A stretch of 64,000 bases of DNA, taken from positions 1,734,003 to 1,798,002 of the forward strand of contig NZ_LMSU01000001.1 in NCBI RefSeq assembly GCF_001429625.1, given 5' to 3'. A program made the position numbers and the translations under genes. Numbering within the stretch: the stretch's first letter is position 1; each line of letters begins with the position of its first letter. The notes below the pieces were generated by a model. The model did not search any database and was not told the DNA's origin. It was given only the letters and a program-made list of their open reading frames with translations. This DNA comes from Nocardioides sp. Soil805. GTDB taxonomy: Bacteria; Actinomycetota; Actinomycetes; Propionibacteriales; Nocardioidaceae. Below, piece after piece: positions 42,969 through 51,026 of the stretch.

Positions 42969-43471
42969 CGGTGGAGCCTTTCAAGGGTGAACGGGACTTC
43001 ATCATCAAAGACGGTCGACCGTGCCGTGAGGAGAAGCGAGCCCTCCAGCGCCGGGGGGACAGCACGAAAACCATCTTCACCCGGCCAGCGGAAGGGCGAC
43101 GAACCAGTCGATATGGGCCACTCAATCACGCGACCTGGATGCTGTGTGGCAAGTGCCCGGAACAGACGGGCGGCGTCGAGGCCGAGGACTGGATCGAAGA
43201 GGATGGACGTGCCGACGAGGACAGGCGCCTCGAACAGCGAGGTTCTGATTTGCGACTCGGTCGGCACGCTCGGGAAGGCGCTCAACGTACGTCCCACGTG
43301 CAGCGGGGTCGTGCCCCGGAGCTCAGCAAAGCGGCGGGCCACGTGTAATGCACGGTCGTCGACCAGCAGGGCGACGCGCCCCGGGAAGCGAACTAGTTCT
43401 GACCAGATATCTGCGCCTACTGCTGGCCAGGTGTCCACATTCCCCCTTTGTTCTCTCAAGCGGGACGACAC
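42965..43471 (-). CDS. brxF: BREX protein BrxF (first gene of type 3 operon)
   Basis: A 168-residue protein; GTG 43471 gives the longest reading, but GTG 43438 (VDTWPAVG), with AAAGGGGG just upstream, is at least as likely and yields 157 residues. It has an alpha/beta pattern (RVALLVDDRALHVARRF, PVLVGTSILFDPVLG, GRVIEWPIS) and ends ATGA into brxC. BrxF is a small P-loop-like protein diagnostic of type 3 BREX; I see no classical Walker A in this copy. The assignment is mainly by operon position and size. Confidence 0.78.
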   Translation of the reverse strand: MSSRLREQRGNVDTWPAVGADIWSELVRFPGRVALLVDDRALHVARRFAELRGTTPLHVGRTLSAFPSVPTESQIRTSLFEAPVLVGTSILFDPVLGLDAARLFRALATQHPGRVIEWPISTGSSPFRWPGEDGFRAVPPALEGSLLLTARSTVFDDEVPFTLERLHR

Positions 43472-44061
43472 ATTGCATCATCACCGGCGTCTGTCAGTGT
43501 ACTGCGAGCTCGGCTAAGTGGAGGGTTCAAGGAGCCGTTGCGGGGCTCGAAGGTTCGGGAACTCGCCCGTGCCCTTCGCCGGGTGGACCCTCCGGAGGTG
43601 CACTGGGTCTCCTTGTTACCCCTAAGGACGACGTCGTCTCGGCCTTTGCAGCTCCCAGCAGGGTCCTTTTCAGTCGCTGCGGAGTCGTGGAGTTCAGAAC
43701 AGCAAGAGGGCCTTCACCTGCACTTCCGCAGGTCAAGCGCGTCTACAGAGCCTCCGAGGTAAGGCCGACAAAGTCGCCATCGGTCGTGACGGGTCCGGCC
43801 CTTAGATAAGCGCCGGCGAAGAGGTCGTCGACCTGCGGCTTCGGGCCGCTCCAGGCAGCGTTGTTGTCCGCCTTAGGCTGCATTTCATATCCCCCGCGCT
43901 CAGTTCGACGGCCCTACGTTGCGAGCCGTAGGTGGCCGGTGTTGACCTTAACTTCCGCATCATCGTGCAGTGGGCCTTCCGACAAACCGGCCCCTTCGAG
44001 TCTTTGAGGGTGAAATGCTTCGGAGCATCACAGTGCGCCGCGCCTCGGTCTAAGGTGCTCG
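43472..44061. promoter_or_regulatory. 590-bp divergent region between BREX and the kinase/helicase-sigma operon
   Basis: No credible coding sequence is found on either strand. The region must hold the promoters of brxF (minus) and the SF1 helicase gene (plus). The base composition is lower in GC than the neighbours in places. A fragment near 43510-43600 reads like the remnant of a protein (ELARALRRVDPP) but cannot be identified. Confidence 0.45.
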
Positions 44062-45633
44062 GTGAAAGCAACGTGCGAAGACGGGGTGAATCTAGGCATG
44101 GGTCTCGGGCAGCGAGAGATGTTCGCGACCGTTGAGCGGGCGTTAGTGGACTCCGGGGCCGACGTCTGGATTACCGACTCCGACGCGCTGCCTCCGGTGC
44201 TGGCAAACCACCCGCGATGTGGACTCATTGCTATCGACGCCGCCGGCCATTTCACAGATTCTGAGGCGACGGTTGCGTTGAACCGCAAGGTGGCGACCCT
44301 GCGCTCTTCCGTGCCGGAGGTGGCGCGCACACCGGTAGTGCGGCACCTTGTGGACACTGCGCACCTCGCGGACCTAACCGATGGATCGTGGTTGGACGAC
44401 CTGCCGGATCGCGTTCACCAGCCAGAGGCCACCCGGGCTCTGGCAACCTACTTCGGCCCCAGGGTCACGATCGAAGTACCCGTCCGGGCACCGATGCGAG
44501 ACGCCGGGGCGTCAGACCGCGCAGCACATCGAATCCGTCTCGACGCCCAACAGGCCGAAGCTGCCCTTCGGGACGTCGACGGCATGCTCGCGATCACGGG
44601 TCCGCCAGGGAGTGGCAAGACTCTCGTGCTGTGTGCACGCGCCAACCGGCTGGCCGAGCAGCACCCTGACTGGGACATCCGTGTGCTCTGCTACAACCGG
44701 ATGCTGGCTCCCTACCTCAAGAAACTCACCTCGGCGCATCCGAATATCCGCGTCAACACCGTCGGCAACTTCTCAGCATCGCTGGGCGTGCGAATGTCGC
44801 TCAATGACCCGGACCGTGCGTGGCGGGACCTTGACGCGGCCGTGCGGAGGGGTCTTGTCCCGGCAATCGACGCCGTGCTCATCGACGAATGGCAGGACTT
44901 CTACCCAGCCTGGACCGCTTTGGCCGAGCGTGTCCTGCGACCGGGGCGAGGTGGGATCGTTGTGGCAGGTGACCCCAAACAAGCGCTTTACCACGACCTC
45001 GGCATGGACAAGCCGGTCTCGATTCCTCTGAAGACCCTCACCCTGACGCGGCCCTATCGGTCAACCCGGCAGATCCTCGATGTCACCTCAGCGCTGGGCA
45101 AGCAACTCGACGTTGAGGGCCGCGATCACGCCTTCGAGGGCGAGCCGGTCGACCTCGTGTGGGCGACCACCAGTGCCGACCAGGCAGCCTCAGTCGCCCG
45201 TGACGTAGTGCTGCTCCTCCAGAGCGGCGCTCGGGTGCCGCAAGACATCGGGGTCTTGGTGACCCGCAAGTGGGCCATGGGTGGTGTCGCCCGTGCGCTC
45301 GATGAGGCTGACGTGCCATGCCACGTGGTGTATCCCAGCCAAGCCGAAGACCTCGATCTGGCGGAACCCAAGGTGAAGATCCTCACCGTGCACTCCGCCA
45401 AAGGGCTTGAGTTCGATGTTGTCTTCCTCGTTGGACTCGAGCAGCTCCCCGACCCCGACGGCACCAACGACGTCGACCGGCAGGGACGCACCGCATACGT
45501 CGGCGCCACTCGCGCCCGGGACCAACTCGTGCTCAGCTACTCCAAGGACAACGCCTACCTCGAGCGCATTCGGGCCCTGCCCGAAGCCACCCTGCGCCGC
45601 TGGGTTTGGCCCGACGACTATCCGGAGGCGTAG
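44062..45633 (+). CDS. UvrD/Rep-like SF1 DNA helicase
   Basis: Up to 523 residues from GTG 44062; ATG 44098 (MGLGQREMFATVE) is the alternative start. The N-terminal 150 residues form a separate domain with VWITDSDALPPVLANHPRCG, perhaps a nuclease-like or recognition module. The SF1 core shows Walker A ITGPPGSGKTLVLC (about 180), Walker B VLIDEWQDFYPAW (about 275), VAGDPKQALYHD, LTLTRPYRSTRQI, and the 2B/C-terminal motifs ILTVHSAKGLEFDVVFL and AYVGATRARDQLVL. It is a 3'-5' type helicase of the kind found in defence operons. It opens the operon; the next start is 3 bp after its stop, so all following genes are likely co-transcribed. Confidence 0.88.
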   Translation: MKATCEDGVNLGMGLGQREMFATVERALVDSGADVWITDSDALPPVLANHPRCGLIAIDAAGHFTDSEATVALNRKVATLRSSVPEVARTPVVRHLVDTAHLADLTDGSWLDDLPDRVHQPEATRALATYFGPRVTIEVPVRAPMRDAGASDRAAHRIRLDAQQAEAALRDVDGMLAITGPPGSGKTLVLCARANRLAEQHPDWDIRVLCYNRMLAPYLKKLTSAHPNIRVNTVGNFSASLGVRMSLNDPDRAWRDLDAAVRRGLVPAIDAVLIDEWQDFYPAWTALAERVLRPGRGGIVVAGDPKQALYHDLGMDKPVSIPLKTLTLTRPYRSTRQILDVTSALGKQLDVEGRDHAFEGEPVDLVWATTSADQAASVARDVVLLLQSGARVPQDIGVLVTRKWAMGGVARALDEADVPCHVVYPSQAEDLDLAEPKVKILTVHSAKGLEFDVVFLVGLEQLPDPDGTNDVDRQGRTAYVGATRARDQLVLSYSKDNAYLERIRALPEATLRRWVWPDDYPEA

Positions 45634-45636
45634 CAA

Positions 45637-48600
45637 GTGGCTGACCTGAGGGTGAAGGACGAGTGGGTCGGGCCCGGTGAGAAAAAGACCGCCGAGCATC
45701 TGCGCGACACCCTGCCTGACGACTGGGTGATCTTCGCCGGACGCAAGCTCGCGGGCGAGAACCGCGACGACGTTGACCTCATCGTCGTAGGTCACGGCAA
45801 GATCTTCGTGTTGGACGAAAAGTCCTGGGGACCTCGGCTCGTGGTGGACGACAGCTATTGGTATGTCAACGGCCGGGCGAGGCAGAACCCGATCGGTCGC
45901 GTGGGTCAACTCTCGCGCAAGCTGGCGACCAAGCTGAAAGACCACGCGAAGGGCTACAAGCAGGTCCCCGGCAAGCGGGTCGTGCCCGGGATCGTGCTCA
46001 GCCACGACAACCTCCAGATCCTGAGTGGCCTCAACCACGACGTCAGCGAGCACGTCTGGCAGCTGTCGGCGGCTGAGGCGGAAATGCTGAAGATGGACAA
46101 GGCCGAAACGCCGCTCGGTCACGCTCGCAAAGCCGTCATCGCCTACCTCGATGACCTTCCAGCGGGCGGCAAGATCCAGATGCTCGGTGACTACCGAGTG
46201 GACAGCCGGATGGCCGTTCCTGGGAAGGAGCAGGCCTACGAGGCTGTCGATTCTTCCGACCGTCCCGTCGTGCTCAAGTGCTATCCAGTAGCCGCGCTGG
46301 AGGAGCTCGGTGACCCAGCCGAGTTTCTGCGACGCGAAACCAAGGCGCTCAACAAGCTCGCCGAATCCGGCCGAGCTTGGCAAGCACTTCCGTTCTTCCG
46401 CGACGAGGCCTACGGCCTCTTCGTGGTTCCGGTCGTCAGGCCTCCCAACGCCCGGAGCCTGGCCAAGAGTCTGAAGGACCTTGACCCGGAGCGCCCTGGC
46501 GGTCGCCTGCCCGACGACATCGCACGCAACCTGGTAGTTGACGCCTACACCGCGCTCGCCGAAGTCCACGCCGAGGGACTCGTCCACCGCGCCCTGGATC
46601 CCGGTCGGATCTGGCTGGGGCGCGCGCTGAGGGTCATGTTCAGCGACTTCCACCTGGCTCGCATCGACAACGCGCAGACGATCGTTGCGTGGGAACCCGA
46701 CGAAGACAGCAGCAATGACTACCGGGCTCCGGAGTGCGCGGTGAGCCTGGCTACGGCGACACCCAGGTCGGACGTGTTCAGCCTTTCGATGTGTCTCATC
46801 GAGTGGCTGCTGGGGGAGCCTGCTCCCGAGCTAACGATCGAGCAGATGCAAGCGAAGTTGCTTGATTCCTGCCCTTGGGCGGCACCGATGGCAGCTGCGC
46901 TGGGGGATGCCGGATCACGGCCCAGTGCCGAGGAGTTGGCGCTCTGTCTCACACCGAAACCCAAGTCTCTGACGGAGGCCCACAGCACGGCAACCAACGA
47001 GTTCACCCCGGGTGGCGTGGTGGGTGGCCGCTATCGCATTGAAGAAAAGTTGGGCGAGGGCGGCTTTGCCGTCACGTGGAAGGTCTTCGACACGTGGCCC
47101 GGGCACCACAAGGTGCTCAAGCAGTTCAAGGTGGCGATGCCTGAGACGCTCCGCGAGGAGTATCAGGCGGCCAACCAGCTCAACCATGATTGCTGTGGTC
47201 GCGTCTACGACATCCAGATTGACAAGACCCCGCCTTACCTGGTCCAGGAGTACGTGGAGGGCCAGAGTCTCGACGTGGTGGGGATCGACCGCTCGCTGAA
47301 GGAGCTTCGTCAGATCGCCGAGCACGTCCTCACGGCCCTTACCTACATCCACGGCAAGGACCTTCTGCATGGCGATGTCACGCCGGCCAACATTGTGGCC
47401 GCCAACGACGGCAGCGGTATTGCCAAGCTCATTGACTTCGGACTCGCGACACCACATGGAGAACGACCGCAGGGCTGGACCCCCAAGTTCGCCGCACCCG
47501 AGGTGCTTGATGGGAAGCCGGCCAAACCCTCAAGCGACCTCTTCGGCTTCGCCGCGAGTCTCGCCTTCGCCATGCTCGGGCGACCCATCACCCGAGTCAC
47601 AGACGGCCGGGTCCAGATCGTCCCACTCACTCCAGACGACTGCCAGGTGTGGGGAGACGAAGGCGAGGCCTTCCTCCAGGCCCTGCTCAAAGGTGTTGAG
47701 CTCAACCCAACTGACCGACCCGCGACCGCTGCGGAATTCTTAAACTTGGTGCGTGCCGCTCGTCCTGTGCCTCCGCTCGCTCCACCCGTCACTTCGGGTC
47801 CTTCAATCGAACTCACGGAAGTCCACAACGAGGCCGTGACATCGATCCGGCGTCTCTATCGGGGGAGCGTCGCCGGCAACGGCGGTAACCGCGGGCTGGA
47901 CGATCAGTTCGCTATGGACACCTACGTGCCTACAGCGCTCGACACTCAGCTCCTTCCCCGGGTGCTGGCCGGCGAGCTTGACGTCGTCCTCCTGAGCGGC
48001 AACCCCGGCGACGGAAAGACCGCGGTCCTCGTCAAGCTTGGCGAGCAGCTACGCACTGCTGGCGCCACCATTGAGGACGAGGACGAAGCGGGCTGGAGAA
48101 TGCGGCTCGGCGACCGGCTCTTCACGGCCGTCTACGACGCCAGCGAGTCGCACGGCGACCTCAGCTCCGACCAATTGGTGAGCGCAGCACTCGACGCGGT
48201 GATTGAAAGTGGTCAGGGCACAGCTCTGATCGCCGTCAACGACGGCCGGCTCCTGCAGTTCTTCGATGACCATGGCGGCGAGTACGAGGCCTGGGGTTTC
48301 GATGTCAAGGACCAAGTCAACGGCAAGGAGACGCCGGGGTCGCGGCTGGCGGTTGTCGACCTCAAGCGTCGCTCACTCGCCAGTGAAGACGGCCACGATG
48401 GGCCCGCCCTCAACGCACTCGCGAGCATGGTCAATCACGCTCGCTGGGACGACTGCAGCGGCTGCGTGGCCCAGTACGACTGCCCCATCCTGGCCAACCG
48501 AGACACTCTGAGCGATCAGGGTGCCCCGGTCTTCGATGAGCTCGTCCGCATCAGCCACCTCAGGCGTCGCCGGCGAGCCACGTTCCGAGACGTCCGCTCC

Positions 48601-49413
48601 GCAATCGCATGGCTGATCACTGGCGATCGGTCGTGCGACGACATTCACCAGTGGCGCTCGTCCAACCTCAGCGCCATGCAGCTCGAAAGGGCGTTGATCT
48701 CGGAGCTGGCTTTTTCCACCGAATCGAGCGACTACCTCGTGGCCGAGTGGTCAGAGCTGGACCCGGCTCAGGTGGCCGCCCCCGCAGTCGACCGCCTCTT
48801 CCGCACTCAGGGCGCCGCCTCGCAAGACCCGGTCTACAACGGCGTCGACTCTGTCGCTCGCGGCCTCTACTTCGAGTTGGTCAGCGATGAGGCTGAGCAA
48901 ACCGATCGCACCAGCGTCATGAGCTATCGGTATCTCGACGAGTTCACATCCATGCTGAGGAACGACGATCCAGAGCACACCCGGGCGCGTTTGCTTCTCG
49001 GCATGAGCCGCCTGGTGGGAGCGTTTGGCTACACCGACGACGGGTTGGCCATGAGCAGCGGCATGCCTCACGCGGCGTGGGCGATCCTGCACACGGTGCC
49101 CGCTGCCGAGTTCACGGTCTCGATCGACGACGCCCGATCGCCGTACGTCGAAACGATTGCCGATCAGCTCACCCTCACCCATGTGTCAAACCCAAGCATC
49201 ACTCTGAGCCTCGACACCGCTGAGATCATCCTGCGCGCGGCGGACGGCGAGCTCGTGAACGACCTCGCGACCGACGCAATCCTTGAGGAGATCGAAGCTT
49301 TCGTGAGTCAGCTAGCGCGCCGCCCCTCGATGGAGGCCCGGATCGTCGACTCGTCCGGCTCAGTCGCCGTCGCACGCATCGATGGCACGCAGATCGTCTT
49401 GGAGGACGCATGA
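45637..49413 (+). CDS. NERD-pseudokinase-Ser/Thr kinase-P-loop ATPase giant protein
   Basis: A 1258-residue multidomain protein. Residues about 10-140 are a NERD (nuclease-related) domain with DDVDLIVVGHGKIFVLDEKSW. Residues about 190-420 are a kinase fold whose catalytic loop reads HRALDPGRI (Asp replaced by Ala) and whose DFG reads DFH, so it is a predicted pseudokinase. Residues about 455-700 are an intact kinase: LGEGGFAVTWKV, Lys in VLKQFK, HGDVTPANI near 577 and LIDFGLAT. Residues about 735-1258 are a P-loop ATPase with LLSGNPGDGKTAVL near 787 and a CSGCVAQYDCPI cluster. The layout recalls PglW and the MADS kinase MAD6, and the ATPase part recalls DptF. It probably regulates the partner ATPase/nuclease by phosphorylation. 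Confidence 0.85.
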   Translation: MADLRVKDEWVGPGEKKTAEHLRDTLPDDWVIFAGRKLAGENRDDVDLIVVGHGKIFVLDEKSWGPRLVVDDSYWYVNGRARQNPIGRVGQLSRKLATKLKDHAKGYKQVPGKRVVPGIVLSHDNLQILSGLNHDVSEHVWQLSAAEAEMLKMDKAETPLGHARKAVIAYLDDLPAGGKIQMLGDYRVDSRMAVPGKEQAYEAVDSSDRPVVLKCYPVAALEELGDPAEFLRRETKALNKLAESGRAWQALPFFRDEAYGLFVVPVVRPPNARSLAKSLKDLDPERPGGRLPDDIARNLVVDAYTALAEVHAEGLVHRALDPGRIWLGRALRVMFSDFHLARIDNAQTIVAWEPDEDSSNDYRAPECAVSLATATPRSDVFSLSMCLIEWLLGEPAPELTIEQMQAKLLDSCPWAAPMAAALGDAGSRPSAEELALCLTPKPKSLTEAHSTATNEFTPGGVVGGRYRIEEKLGEGGFAVTWKVFDTWPGHHKVLKQFKVAMPETLREEYQAANQLNHDCCGRVYDIQIDKTPPYLVQEYVEGQSLDVVGIDRSLKELRQIAEHVLTALTYIHGKDLLHGDVTPANIVAANDGSGIAKLIDFGLATPHGERPQGWTPKFAAPEVLDGKPAKPSSDLFGFAASLAFAMLGRPITRVTDGRVQIVPLTPDDCQVWGDEGEAFLQALLKGVELNPTDRPATAAEFLNLVRAARPVPPLAPPVTSGPSIELTEVHNEAVTSIRRLYRGSVAGNGGNRGLDDQFAMDTYVPTALDTQLLPRVLAGELDVVLLSGNPGDGKTAVLVKLGEQLRTAGATIEDEDEAGWRMRLGDRLFTAVYDASESHGDLSSDQLVSAALDAVIESGQGTALIAVNDGRLLQFFDDHGGEYEAWGFDVKDQVNGKETPGSRLAVVDLKRRSLASEDGHDGPALNALASMVNHARWDDCSGCVAQYDCPILANRDTLSDQGAPVFDELVRISHLRRRRRATFRDVRSAIAWLITGDRSCDDIHQWRSSNLSAMQLERALISELAFSTESSDYLVAEWSELDPAQVAAPAVDRLFRTQGAASQDPVYNGVDSVARGLYFELVSDEAEQTDRTSVMSYRYLDEFTSMLRNDDPEHTRARLLLGMSRLVGAFGYTDDGLAMSSGMPHAAWAILHTVPAAEFTVSIDDARSPYVETIADQLTLTHVSNPSITLSLDTAEIILRAADGELVNDLATDAILEEIEAFVSQLARRPSMEARIVDSSGSVAVARIDGTQIVLEDA

Positions 49414-51026
49414 ACTTCTCGATCCCAAAGTCAATGAAGGACCTGAACTCTCTGCAGACCGAGGTCGTGCTCCCGGTTGAGCTTAACGACCTCGATGTCG
49501 ACCGCATGCTCACCCGCATCCTCGAAATGGCGGTGAAGCGGGGCCGAACGGCTGGTTCGAAGACGGACACGAGGGCGTACACGAACTACCTCGACACGTT
49601 GCTCGGACATTCCGGACTCATCGGCTTTGAGGGAGACCGCGGGCGTGACGTGCTCGACGGCTGGGTCCGATCGTCGATTCTCGTGGAAGAACGAGCGGGC
49701 CTCAAGCGCGACAGGGTGGTGATGGGTTACCTGCGTCCGCTAACAATTGCGAGCTACCGCAGCGGCCTACCCAAGAACAGTTCACGCAACCGTAAAGCCG
49801 ACGACCTTCTTTACCGGTCCGTCTCGCGTGTGGTTGAAAGCCGCGGCTCGAGCAATCCGACCAAGGAGATCGACGAGCTCTTCAGCGCGACGTTCGGCTC
49901 TGGCGTTGACGTAGGAGTAGCGCCATGGGCCGATCCTCGCTACGACGAGGCCGAGACGGTCGATATCGACACTCTGCTTGCCCTGCGTTTTCTGGAAGGC
50001 TTCACGGCCAGTCAGAACAACGGAAGGGAGCGTGCCAAGGCTGATCCCCCGGTGCCGATGGCAGTAGACCCGCTCGGTCGCGATGTAGTCGCGCTGCTGG
50101 AACTTTACGGTCCGAAAATGACCGTGGGTGAGGCCTACGCCCACCTGAGCGCCCTCATCTCACTCCGCCTTCTGCAGTTGCCCCTCATCAGCGCCCGCAC
50201 GGTGCGAGCTCTATTGGACAACGAACCACCCCCTGCTGATGGCAATCCCTGCGAGATGTACGTCGACTTCGTTCGGCGTAAGGGCGGCGGGTCCGACGAG
50301 CTGACCGCGCAGTGCGTGTTGCGTGATCTCGAGATCATGCGGAATCTCTTTCGCGACCGCTTGCTGATCCGCTCGCTCGGTGACGCCGCAGGTTCGATGG
50401 AGACTGCACCCGCTTTCGACGGAACGGCCGAGGAGAACCTCCAAGCCATCGTGGACCTCAAGGACAACCCTGAGATCGCCACGATCCTGCGCATCAAGCT
50501 CAAGCAGATCGAGGACGAGCTAGAAGACGGAAGCGACGAGCAGCTTTTCGTCCGCGAAGTCCGTCTCAGCGAGGGCCTCACTGGCACGGAGAAGTTCATC
50601 CAGGTGCTCGTCGAGGGCCTGCGCAAACGCGGCCTTGAGAATCAGGTCAAGTGGTTCTGGAGCACGGGGGGAATCACCAAGTCCTACGGTCTTCTTTCGG
50701 GGACCCTGCGCTACCGACCCTCTTGGCGCTACGCGCCATCCGACGAGGCTCTGACAACCTTGCTGTGCATCTGTTTCGTGGAGCCTGGCGGCGACAGAAC
50801 GCTCAGCGAGCTCCCAATCCAGGAACTACTCAAACGTCTGCATCACCGCTTTGGCATCCTCATCGACCACCCACCGACTGACTTCGATTCCGCCAGCGCT
50901 CGAGCTGGAGCCGCCGAGAATCTCTCCGCGTTCACACAGCGGCTCAAACTTCTCGGTTGCTTCCGCGGTCTCTCCGACGACTTCAACGCTCAATTCGTGA
51001 CTCGTCCCCGGGCGGCCGTGCGATGA
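49410..51026 (+). CDS. MAD7/DptG-like structural subunit
   Basis: A 538-residue protein starting at ATG 49410, overlapping both neighbours by ATGA (49410-49413 and 51023-51026). It is helical and charged without enzyme motifs: MNFSIPKSMKDLNSLQTEV, TNYLDTLLGHSGLIGFEG and a conserved-looking LSEGLTGTEKFIQVLVEGL. Its place between a kinase-ATPase and a HerA-type ATPase matches MAD7 in the MADS system and DptG in the phosphorothioate-dependent restriction set; I make this link from memory of those loci. It is most likely a bridging or regulatory subunit of the complex. Confidence 0.6.
   Translation: MNFSIPKSMKDLNSLQTEVVLPVELNDLDVDRMLTRILEMAVKRGRTAGSKTDTRAYTNYLDTLLGHSGLIGFEGDRGRDVLDGWVRSSILVEERAGLKRDRVVMGYLRPLTIASYRSGLPKNSSRNRKADDLLYRSVSRVVESRGSSNPTKEIDELFSATFGSGVDVGVAPWADPRYDEAETVDIDTLLALRFLEGFTASQNNGRERAKADPPVPMAVDPLGRDVVALLELYGPKMTVGEAYAHLSALISLRLLQLPLISARTVRALLDNEPPPADGNPCEMYVDFVRRKGGGSDELTAQCVLRDLEIMRNLFRDRLLIRSLGDAAGSMETAPAFDGTAEENLQAIVDLKDNPEIATILRIKLKQIEDELEDGSDEQLFVREVRLSEGLTGTEKFIQVLVEGLRKRGLENQVKWFWSTGGITKSYGLLSGTLRYRPSWRYAPSDEALTTLLCICFVEPGGDRTLSELPIQELLKRLHHRFGILIDHPPTDFDSASARAGAAENLSAFTQRLKLLGCFRGLSDDFNAQFVTRPRAAVR

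Noticed and set aside
43348..43809. 153-residue plus-strand frame between brxF and the SF1 helicase gene
   Set aside because: Overlaps brxF antisense, has poor codon use and no recognisable region.
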